Shown: one piece after another, positions 1 to 5,872 of the stretch
Position numbering within the stretch: position 1 is the first letter of the stretch
Layout of the letters: each line of letters opens with the position of its first letter
Source: an uncultured Bacillota bacterium
GTDB lineage: Bacteria > Bacillota > Limnochordia > Limnochordales > ZCTH02-B6
DNA: 7,264 bases
Direction of reading: 5' to 3'
Assembly: GCA_937916565.1 (NCBI GenBank)
Contig: CALFSR010000195.1
Span: 1-7,264 of the forward strand
Program-made: the position numbers and the translations under genes
Notes under the pieces: model-generated
Seen by the model: only the letters and a program-made list of their open reading frames with translations
Database searches by the model: none
Told to the model about the DNA's origin: nothing

Positions 1-33
1 TACGACCTGGTGGCGGGGGTGACGTCCCGATGA
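1..33 (+). CDS. istA: IstA transposase, last ten codons only (partial)
   Basis: The frame beginning at base 1 reads YDLVAGVTSR and then TGA at 31-33. That stop overlaps the istB start in the sequence ATGA (30-33), the usual translational coupling of istA and istB in IS21-family elements. Too little is present to recognise IstA from its own residues, so the call rests on position and overlap. The gene would enter from the left of the window and encode the DDE-type transposase that cuts and joins the element's ends. Confidence 0.55.
   Translation, partial: YDLVAGVTSR
15..22 (+). promoter_or_regulatory. Ribosome binding site of istB, inside the end of istA
   Basis: GGGGGTGA differs by one base from GGAGGTGA and lies 7 bases before the ATG at 30. 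It supports the start at 30 and translation coupled to the end of istA. Confidence 0.6.
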
Positions 34-832
34 TCGCGCTGGAGCAAGCTCGGCTGCATCTGGAGCAGTTGGGACTGACCCAATCGGCGGCCATGCTGGA
101 CAGCCGGCTGCAACATGCGACGCAGAAGGAGCTGCCGTACGTCGAGTTCCTGGTGGATCTGCTACGCGTGGAGGTGGCCGCACGTCGTGAGCGATACCTC
201 AAGGCACGCGGTTGGCCCACTTCCCTTTTCACCGGACGCTGGAGCAGTTTGATTTCTCTTTCCAGCCATCGGTGGATGAACGGCTGGTCCACGAGCTGGC
301 CACGCTCAGCTTCGTGAGCGACGGCGCCAACGTGATTCTCCTCGGTCCGCCCGGCGTGGGGAAAACCCACCTGGCGGTGGCGCTGGGGGTGAAGGCGATT
401 GAGGCGGGGTTTGGCGTCTACTTCGTGCGGGCGCACCAGTTGCTGGAGGACCTCCGGCAAGCCCAGGCGGAGCACCGTCTGGAGCGTCGCATGCGGGTTT
501 ATCTGGCTCCAAAGGTCTTGATCATCGACGAGTTCGGCGTGTGGCCGTACGAACGGACTGCGGCGACGGCGCTGTTTGCGCTGGTCTCGGCCCGATACGA
601 AAAGGGCGCCTCGGTCATCCTGACGTCCAACAAGCCCTTTGCCGAATGGGGCGAAGTGCTGGGCGACGCGGTGGTGGCGACGGCCATTCTGGACCGGCTG
701 CTGCACCACAGCCACGTCCTCAACATCCGGGGCGAAAGCTACCGCCTGCGGGAGAAGAAGCGCGCCGGGCTGTTCGGAGGGCTGCTTCCGCCACAGGAGG
801 TGATGAAGCCGGCAACCGGATCGGGAGATTAA
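30..832 (+). pseudogene. istB: IstB helper ATPase of an IS21-family element, frameshifted
   Basis: IstB is a AAA+ ATPase that assists IstA in choosing and capturing target DNA. The ATG at 30 starts the normal N-terminal part (MIALEQARLHLEQLGL, ending near RERYLKAR at about base 209). From about 212 the homology continues in another frame (LAHFPFHRTLEQFDFSFQP) to the TAA at 830-832. That part contains Walker A GPPGVGKT (344-367), Walker B VLIIDEFG, a sensor-like LTSNK, and the conserved tail LLHHSHVLNIRGESYRLREKK. Together the parts total about 267 residues, normal for IstB. One missing base near 207-212 explains the break. As it stands, the first frame stops at 317. A TTG at 212 with AAGG seven bases upstream could start a product with the whole ATPase core but no N-terminal domain. 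Sequencing error or a rare recoding event are alternatives. Confidence 0.85.
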
Positions 833-842
833 GTTCCTTGGG

Positions 843-890
843 GTGGGTTAGTTTCCAATCGCCACCAAGTGGATCAGGTTGAAATCGCCG
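843..890 (+). repeat. Two 22-bp direct repeats at the IS right end (probable transposase-binding sites)
   Basis: Repeat units at 843-864 and 869-890 match at 16 of 22 positions, 26 bp apart. Both start GTGG and share AATCGCC near their ends. IS21-family ends typically carry such tandem subterminal repeats for IstA binding, so the role is inferred from position and family knowledge. Confidence 0.6.
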
Positions 891-896
891 TTGACA
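891..896 (+). promoter_or_regulatory. Outward-facing -35 hexamer TTGACA at the IS right terminus
   Basis: A perfect sigma-70-type -35 hexamer sits at the inferred right end, pointing out of the element. In IS21 itself, a right-end -35 joins a left-end -10 when two copies lie in tandem and drives istAB. Here the flanking DNA offers no good -10: 17 bases downstream (914-919) reads CTCCTA. It is therefore probably silent unless the ends are joined. Confidence 0.4.
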
Positions 897-929
897 TAGT
901 CCCGATCGACGTTCTCCTAAGCCATCTAT

Positions 930-3900
930 TTAGCTCGCCCTACTCACCTCAGGTAAGCCATGTACGCCAACCGGTGCCGTCTTAGAATCCTTCGGCCGGA
1001 TGGTAAGAAAGCCCCGCAGCGCACTAGGCCAATCGGCCAGCAAGGCCCGGGCTTTGGGGCTGCCGGTGCGCTGGTAGTGCTGCTGCACGATGGCCAGCAG
1101 CCGCTGGCCGTCGTGCTCGCTGGCGGGTTCCAGGCTTACGAGTTCATGGTTGAGACGCTCGGGCAGCCGGCCGGTTTCATCGAGCACAAAGAGCTCCCCG
1201 CCGGTCATGCCGGCGGCCAGGTTGTAACCCGTCGGGCCGAGGATGACCACCGTCCCGCCCGTCATGTACTCGCACGCGTGGTCGCCGGTGCCTTCGACGA
1301 CGGCCAGGCAGCCGCTGTTGCGTACGGCAAAGCGCTCGCCCGCCCGGCCGGAGGCAAACAGCTTCCCTCCGGTCGCGCCGTACAGCACCGTGTTGCCCAT
1401 GATCACGTGCTCGTGGGGAGCGTAGCGCGTGCCTTCAAACGGCATGACCACGATCTCGCCGCCGGCCAAACCCTTGCCCACGTAGTCGTTGGCTTCGCCG
1501 ATGAGGGTAAAGCGCACGCCGGGCGGCAAAAAGGCGCCAAAGGACTGCCCGGCCGAGCCGCGGAAAACGGCGTGGATGCTGCCCATCGGCAACCCTGCGT
1601 CGCCGAACCGGCGGGCGATGGTAAAGGCGAGCGTCGCCCCCACCGTGCGGTCGGTGTTTTCGATGGGCAGCTGCACCTCCACGTCCCGGCCAAGGGCCAG
1701 CGCCGGCGCCGCGTGGATGAGCAACGCCGCATCGGCCCGCAGCATGCCCACGGAGCGGCGCGGCCTGAGCAGGTCGTTGCGGCGAAACTCCCGGTGCCGG
1801 GGACTCGCCTCGGCCCCCTCGGGCACGCCCAGGAGGGGCGAGAGGTCCAGCCGGGCAAAGGCCGGGTGGCCCGTGCGCACCTGTTCCAGCAGGTCCGTGC
1901 GGCCGATGATCTCATCCAGGCTCCTGTACCCGAGTTCCGCCAAGATCTCCCGCACGTCCTCCGCCACGTGCCGCATAAAGGCCATAACGTTCTCCGGTCG
2001 CCCGACGAACTTGGCCCGCAGGTCCGGCCGCTGCGTGGCCACGCCCGCGGGACACGTGTTGTTATGGCACACCCGGGCCATGACGCAGCCTTCGGCGATC
2101 ATGGCCGCGGTCCCAAACGAAAACTCGTCGGCGCCGAGCAGCGCAGCGATGACCACATCGCGCCCGAACTTTAGCCCCCCGTCCACCCGGACGCCCACCC
2201 GGTGGCGCAGGCCGTTATCCAAAAGCGCCTGCTGCGTTTCGGCAAGGCCGATCTCCCACGGCAGCCCGGCGTTCTTGATGGAGTTGAGCGGGGACGAACC
2301 CGTGCCGCCCGAATGGCCGCTGATGACGATGATGTCCGCCCCGCCCTTGGCCACGCCGGCGGCGATGGTGCCCACTCCCGTCTGGGCCACGAGCTTTACC
2401 GAAATTTCCGCGTCCGGGTTGGCCGCCTTGAGGTCGTAAATGAGCTGCGCGAGGTCCTCGATAGAGTAGATGTCATGGTGCGGCGGCGGCGAGATGAGGG
2501 CGACGCCCGGCGTCGTCTTGCGCAGGCGGGCGATGAGCGGCGTCACCTTGTCGCCCGGGATCTGCCCGCCCTCGCCCGGTTTCGACCCTTGGGCGATCTT
2601 GATCTGGATCTCCGCCGCCGAGGCCAGGTACGCCGGCGTCACGCCAAAGCGCCCCGAAGCCACCTGCTTGACCGCGCTGTTGCGCTCCGTGCCAAATCTT
2701 GCCGGGTCTTCCCCGCCTTCGCCCGAGCCCGAACGCCCGCCCAGCCGGTTCATGGCGATGGCCAGCACCTCATGGGCTTCCTGCGACAGCGACCCAAGCG
2801 ACATCTGCGCGGTCGAAAAGCGCTTCACGATGGCCTCGACGGGCTCCACCTGCTCGATGGGGATGGGCCTGCGGTCGCTGCGAAACGCGAGCGCCGACCG
2901 CAACTGGCTCGGCTGCGCGTCGACCATCCGGACCCACTCGCGGTAGGCCTCTCTGGACGGCTCGCCGCCGCCCGCGCCCTTTAGGCCCACGGCCTCGTGC
3001 AGCTTGCGGGCGGTTTCCGGCGTGAAGTCGTGGTGCTCCCCGCCCTTGCGGGGCTTGTAATACCCATAGGTGTCCAGCTTGCCCGCCTCCGGGAACGCCT
3101 TCGCGTGCCACGTGAGGACGACCTCGGCGATCTCCTGGAAACCGTTGCCCTTGACCACCGAAGGCGTGCCCGGGAAGCACGTCTGCACCACGTCGTCGCC
3201 GAGGCCCACGGCTTCGAAGATCTGCGCGCCCATGTAGCTGTCGACGGTGGAGATGCCCATCTTGGACATGACCTTGAGCAGGCCGTCCTCCGCCGCCTTG
3301 CGAAACCGTTCCTGCGCCGCGGCGGGTGTAATGGTTTCATCCTTGAAACGCATGGAGGCAACCGTCTCGAGGGCGAGGTACGGGTAGACCGCCGCCGCGC
3401 CGTACCCGAGGAGGGCGGCGATGTGGTGCACTTCCCGGGGCTCGCCGCTCTCCACGATGATCGACGCCCGCATGCGCTTGCCCCGCCGGATGAGATGGTG
3501 GTGCACGGCCCCGACGGCCATTAGGGAAGGTATCGGGGCATGGTCCTTGTCGACGCCGCGGTCCGACAGCACCAGCAGGCTCGCGCCGCCGTCCACGGCC
3601 TCCTCGGCCTCTTGCATGAGCCGGGCCACCGCTTTTGACAGCTCCCCCGGGCCGCCCGCGACGGGAAAGACCGCCGCAAGGCGCGCCAGGCGAAACCGGG
3701 GGTCGCGCCGGGCAACTTCCTCCAGGGCGGCCATATCCTGGGCGAGCAGCACCGGCCCCGGGAGCTCGATGAGGGCGGCCGCCTCGGGGCGTTCGGCCAG
3801 TAGGTTGTCCCGGGCGCCCAAAAGCGTCCGCAAGGAGAACACGAGCCGCTCCCGCAGGTGGTCGATGGGCGGGTTGGTCACTTCGGCGAACCGCTGCTTG

Positions 3901-5486
3901 AAATAGTGGAATAGCGGCCTGGGCTGATACGAGAGTACGGCCAGGGCCGTGTCGTCGCCCATGGAGCCGCCCGGCTCCTTGCCGTCTTCGGCCATGGGCC
4001 GCAGCATGACGATGAGCTCTTCGGATGTGTAGCCAAACGCCAGTTGCTGCTGGGTGAGCTCGGCCTCGTGCCGCTGCTGGATGAGCTCAGCCTCGTGCCG
4101 CTGCTGGATGAGCTCGGCCTCGTGCCGCGGATGGATGGGCTCGGCCTTGTGCCGGCCGATGGACACCATGTGCCTACGGACCCATTCTCCGTAGGGCTTG
4201 CCGCCCGTGATCTCGGCCTTAATGTCGGCGTCCCGCAGGAACCGCCCGGTTTCCACATCGACGGCGATCATCTGACCCGGCCCCAGCCGGCCCCGCTCCA
4301 GGACGTGCTCCGGCGCGACCGACGCGATGCCCACTTCCGAGCCTGCGACGACAAGCCCGTCTTCGGTCACGATGTAGCGCATTGGCCGCAGGCCGTTGCG
4401 GTCAAGGCGCGCCCCGACCCACCGCCCGTCGGAAAACGCGATGGCCGCCGGGCCATCCCACGGCTCGGTCAGGCACGCGTGGTACCGGTAAAAATCCCGC
4501 CGCTCCGGCGCCATGCCGCTGATGCCCTCCCAAGCCTCCGGGATGAGCATCATCAGCACGTGCCGCACGTCTCGCCCGGCCAAAGTCAGCAGCTCCGCGG
4601 CGTTGTCCAGCATCCCCGAGTCGCTGTGGCCCGCCTCCAGCACGGGCCGCAGGTCCACGTCTCCGAGCTCCGGGCACTCGAGCAAAGCTTCCCGGGCCGC
4701 CATCCAGTTCGCGTTTCCGTGAATCGTGTTGATCTCGCCGTTGTGGGCCAGCATGCGGAAAGGCTGCACCCGCCGCCACGTGGGCGCGGTGTTGGTGCTG
4801 TAGCGCTGGTGAAACAGGGCGAAGGCCGTGCGGTAATCCGGGTCATTGAGGTCGGGGAAAAACGCCGCCACCTGGCTGGCGATGAGAAGGCCCTTGTAGA
4901 CGACCGTCCGTCCCGAGAGGGACGCGACGCACACCTCCGCCCGCTCGGCGGCCAAAGCCCGCTCGAGCTTTTTCCGAAACCGGAACAGCCGCCGTTCAAA
5001 GGCCAGGGTGTCGTCGCCCGGGGGCCTGCGCACGAAAAGCTGGCGGATATGGGGCCGGGTCCGGGCCGCATACTCCCCGAGGGCGTCGGGGTTGACCGGC
5101 ACATCCCGCCACGCCAAGACCTGCAGCCCTTCGGCCGGAGCGAGGCTCGCCACCAGTTGCTGCAGCCGGGAGTACGCGCCCGCTTCCCGCGGCACGAAAA
5201 AGACGCCGACGCCGAGTTCTCCCTTGGCCAGAGGCACATCGCACCCGAGCCGCGCCAGCTCCCGCACAAAGAACTCGTGCGGCACCTGCGTCAAGACGCC
5301 CGCACCGTCACCCGTGGCCCGGTCCGCCGCGATACCGCCCCGGTGGTTGAGGCGTTTCAAGGCTTCGATGGCCATAGGCAGGACTCGCTCCGTGTCGCCC
5401 CGCGTCGTGGCGATGAAACCGACGCCGCATGCGTCCCGCTCGGCCCGTTCCCGATCGTACACAAGTGCGCGCACTCTCTCCGGCAT
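930..5486 (-). CDS. gltB: Glutamate synthase large (alpha) subunit, NADPH type
   Basis: GltB hydrolyses glutamine and passes the ammonia through an internal tunnel to 2-oxoglutarate, giving two glutamates. I chose the ATG at 5486 (1518 residues) because GGGGGAGG lies 10 bases upstream. A GTG at 5573 would add 29 residues but has no such support. From this start, DACGVGFIA puts the N-terminal-nucleophile Cys at residue 20 after a short propeptide. Glutamine-site motifs follow (HQRYSTNTAPTW about 225, NGEINT about 250, SDSGMLDNAAELL about 290). Then come the central domain, the FMN domain with 3Fe-4S cysteines 1134, 1140 and 1145 (C-x5-C-x4-C), and a GXGXG beta-helix domain (about 1320-1450). 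GEGGEDPARFGTERNSAVKQ runs straight through where ferredoxin-type enzymes carry a loop of roughly 25 residues, so NADPH type is favoured. No gltD is adjacent. A tandem 9-residue repeat (residues 445-480) lies between the amidotransferase and central domains. The frame is otherwise unbroken. Confidence 0.96.
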   Translation of the reverse strand: MPERVRALVYDRERAERDACGVGFIATTRGDTERVLPMAIEALKRLNHRGGIAADRATGDGAGVLTQVPHEFFVRELARLGCDVPLAKGELGVGVFFVPREAGAYSRLQQLVASLAPAEGLQVLAWRDVPVNPDALGEYAARTRPHIRQLFVRRPPGDDTLAFERRLFRFRKKLERALAAERAEVCVASLSGRTVVYKGLLIASQVAAFFPDLNDPDYRTAFALFHQRYSTNTAPTWRRVQPFRMLAHNGEINTIHGNANWMAAREALLECPELGDVDLRPVLEAGHSDSGMLDNAAELLTLAGRDVRHVLMMLIPEAWEGISGMAPERRDFYRYHACLTEPWDGPAAIAFSDGRWVGARLDRNGLRPMRYIVTEDGLVVAGSEVGIASVAPEHVLERGRLGPGQMIAVDVETGRFLRDADIKAEITGGKPYGEWVRRHMVSIGRHKAEPIHPRHEAELIQQRHEAELIQQRHEAELTQQQLAFGYTSEELIVMLRPMAEDGKEPGGSMGDDTALAVLSYQPRPLFHYFKQRFAEVTNPPIDHLRERLVFSLRTLLGARDNLLAERPEAAALIELPGPVLLAQDMAALEEVARRDPRFRLARLAAVFPVAGGPGELSKAVARLMQEAEEAVDGGASLLVLSDRGVDKDHAPIPSLMAVGAVHHHLIRRGKRMRASIIVESGEPREVHHIAALLGYGAAAVYPYLALETVASMRFKDETITPAAAQERFRKAAEDGLLKVMSKMGISTVDSYMGAQIFEAVGLGDDVVQTCFPGTPSVVKGNGFQEIAEVVLTWHAKAFPEAGKLDTYGYYKPRKGGEHHDFTPETARKLHEAVGLKGAGGGEPSREAYREWVRMVDAQPSQLRSALAFRSDRRPIPIEQVEPVEAIVKRFSTAQMSLGSLSQEAHEVLAIAMNRLGGRSGSGEGGEDPARFGTERNSAVKQVASGRFGVTPAYLASAAEIQIKIAQGSKPGEGGQIPGDKVTPLIARLRKTTPGVALISPPPHHDIYSIEDLAQLIYDLKAANPDAEISVKLVAQTGVGTIAAGVAKGGADIIVISGHSGGTGSSPLNSIKNAGLPWEIGLAETQQALLDNGLRHRVGVRVDGGLKFGRDVVIAALLGADEFSFGTAAMIAEGCVMARVCHNNTCPAGVATQRPDLRAKFVGRPENVMAFMRHVAEDVREILAELGYRSLDEIIGRTDLLEQVRTGHPAFARLDLSPLLGVPEGAEASPRHREFRRNDLLRPRRSVGMLRADAALLIHAAPALALGRDVEVQLPIENTDRTVGATLAFTIARRFGDAGLPMGSIHAVFRGSAGQSFGAFLPPGVRFTLIGEANDYVGKGLAGGEIVVMPFEGTRYAPHEHVIMGNTVLYGATGGKLFASGRAGERFAVRNSGCLAVVEGTGDHACEYMTGGTVVILGPTGYNLAAGMTGGELFVLDETGRLPERLNHELVSLEPASEHDGQRLLAIVQQHYQRTGSPKARALLADWPSALRGFLTIRPKDSKTAPVGVHGLPEVSRAS
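4047..4154 (-). repeat. 27-bp tandem repeat, four copies, in frame within gltB
   Basis: Copies lie at 4047-4073, 4074-4100, 4101-4127 and 4128-4154. Each of the first two differs from the third by a single base. The fourth is diverged (about 23 of 27 matching). On the gltB strand they encode RHKAEPIHP, RHEAELIQQ, RHEAELIQQ and RHEAELTQQ, just before the conserved QLAFGYTSEEL segment that begins the central domain. The near-identity of three copies points to recent slippage or unequal exchange. The 27-bp unit keeps the frame open. One substitution is synonymous (GCC/GCT Ala) and one changes Ile to Thr. Confidence 0.95.
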
Positions 5487-5496
5487 GCTGACCGTG

Positions 5497-5504
5497 CCTC
5501 CCCC
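5497..5504 (-). promoter_or_regulatory. Ribosome binding site that fixes the gltB start
   Basis: On the minus strand GGGGGAGG precedes the ATG at 5486-5484 by 10 bases. It supports this start over the in-frame GTG at 5573 and gives a short propeptide before the catalytic cysteine. Confidence 0.75.
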
Positions 5505-5527
5505 GTCCGGCCCGCCGGCGGAAATGC

Positions 5528-5560
5528 AGGCCCTCGCCCCCACATCGATCCCGAGGGCCT
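5528..5560 (-). promoter_or_regulatory. 9-bp hairpin in the gltB leader
   Basis: AGGCCCTCG (5528-5536) is the exact reverse complement of CGAGGGCCT (5552-5560), leaving a 15-base loop. It would form in the gltB leader RNA about 24 bases ahead of the Shine-Dalgarno sequence. No T-run follows, so it is not a standard terminator. A role in mRNA stability or translation is only a possibility, and GC-rich DNA forms such stems fairly readily. Confidence 0.4.
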
Positions 5561-5603
5561 CCGCCGGAACCACCGCGTCCCCCTGGAAAAGTCTGTGGGG
5601 AGA

Positions 5604-5632
5604 ATTCTAGAGGGTATAACGCCTGACCGCAA
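5604..5632 (-). promoter_or_regulatory. Candidate sigma-70-type promoter for gltB
   Basis: On the minus strand, TTGCGG (5632-5627) and TAGAAT (5609-5604) are separated by 17 bases. The -10 matches TATAAT at five of six positions, while the -35 matches TTGACA at only three. A start near 5597 would give a leader of about 110 bases. The weak -35 would fit an activator-dependent promoter. This is prediction by eye only. Confidence 0.45.
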
Positions 5633-5641
5633 CAATTCTGA

Positions 5642-5663
5642 CCAATGTATCGCGTATACTTGG
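5642..5663. promoter_or_regulatory. Operator-like inverted repeat between the gltB and glnA promoters
   Basis: The arms CCAA-t-GTAT (5642-5650) and ATAC-TTGG (5656-5663) pair at all eight positions with one unpaired T, around CGCGT. The site lies 9 bases upstream of the candidate gltB -35 and 11 bases upstream of the candidate glnA -35, where a shared regulator could act on both genes. It does not match the GlnR/TnrA box (TGTNA-N7-TNACA). It also misses the NtcA box (GTA-N8-TAC) because its spacing is N7. The binding protein is unknown. Confidence 0.45.
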
Positions 5664-5674
5664 CGACCATCCTC

Positions 5675-5704
5675 TTGCGCCCGGTGCGACTGCCGAAATA
5701 TGAT
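5675..5704 (+). promoter_or_regulatory. Candidate sigma-70-type promoter for glnA
   Basis: TTGCGC (5675-5680) and TATGAT (5699-5704) are separated by 18 bases. The -10 matches five of six consensus positions, the -35 three of six. A second possible -10, TAAAAT, lies at 5711-5716 without a good -35. A start near 5711 implies a leader of about 160 bases. The call is by inspection only. Confidence 0.45.
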
Positions 5705-5716
5705 GAACCATAAAAT

Positions 5717-5747
5717 TCCTGGATCCCACAGGACCGGCCGGCTGTGG
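5717..5747 (+). promoter_or_regulatory. Mutually exclusive stems at the start of the glnA leader
   Basis: TCCTG (5717-5721) can pair with CAGGA (5729-5733). CCACAG (5726-5731), which overlaps the second arm, can instead pair with CTGTGG (5742-5747). Both stems cannot form at once, which is the layout of a switching leader. No T-run or known riboswitch core is visible, so regulation is speculative. Confidence 0.25.
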
Positions 5748-5822
5748 AGCGTCCCCGCGGCACACGGGCGAACGGGCGCTCGCGTGCCCGCACCACCGCC
5801 CTCGGGCAACAGTCCGGGCAGC

Positions 5823-5839
5823 CCCCGGGCGCCCCGGGG
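5823..5839 (+). promoter_or_regulatory. GC-only hairpin upstream of the glnA ribosome binding site
   Basis: CCCCGGG (5823-5829) and CCCGGGG (5833-5839) form a perfect 7-bp stem with loop CGC, ending 18 bases before the Shine-Dalgarno sequence. The following bases (CACAACCTCTCGG) are not T-rich, so it is not a classical intrinsic terminator. It may be a stability element or simply a product of high GC content. Confidence 0.35.
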
Positions 5840-5857
5840 CACAACCTCTCGGCAAGC

Positions 5858-5863
5858 AAGGAG
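5858..5863 (+). promoter_or_regulatory. Ribosome binding site that fixes the glnA start
   Basis: AAGGAG lies 9 bases before the ATG at 5873. This decides for that start over the longer open frame beginning at 5744, whose extra 43 codons (Arg-, Gly- and Pro-rich) do not resemble glutamine synthetase. Confidence 0.85.
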
Positions 5864-5872
5864 TGTAGGACC

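Larger units (their letters stand above)
1..896 (+). mobile_element. IS21-family insertion sequence, right-hand part (left end outside window)
   Basis: Three things seen here identify the element. There is an istA-like tail overlapping istB by ATGA, an IstB AAA+ ATPase reading frame, and a non-coding tail after istB with two related 22-bp repeats ending in TTGACA. IS21-family elements carry istA (DDE transposase) and istB (helper ATPase), have multiple transposase-binding repeats at each end, and end in CA. I place the right boundary at 896, after GACA, by inference. The left end and the target duplication are not visible, so the boundary could be off by some bases. The element's genes point toward the 3' end of gltB. 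The istB frameshift suggests this copy can no longer transpose unaided. Confidence 0.8.
833..929. other. Gap between istB and the gltB stop: IS right end plus about 33 bp of flank
   Basis: This 97-bp stretch holds the IS right end (to about 896) and then 33 bases before the convergent gltB stop codon. I see no gene and no hairpin followed by a T-run on either strand, so neither istB nor gltB has a recognisable intrinsic terminator here. Confidence 0.6.

Noticed and set aside
960..2174. Plus-strand open frame of 404 codons opposite the gltB 3' part
   Set aside because: It is antisense to the GXGXG and iron-sulfur domains of GltB and shows no protein-family resemblance.
4047..4154. CRISPR-like array
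   Set aside because: The 27-bp units are directly contiguous with no spacers, keep the reading frame and lie within gltB.
5646..5660. GlnR/TnrA or NtcA box within the central dyad
   Set aside because: TGTAT lacks the A required at position five of the GlnR box, and the GTA/TAC halves are separated by seven bases where NtcA needs eight.
5661..5680. Possible sigma-54 promoter (TGGCGAC followed by TTGC) upstream of glnA
   Set aside because: The distance between the GG and GC elements is three bases too long for the strict -24/-12 spacing, so sigma-54 binding is unlikely.
5823..5850. Intrinsic terminator or attenuator before glnA
   Set aside because: The hairpin is strong but is followed by CACAACCTCTC, not a T-run.
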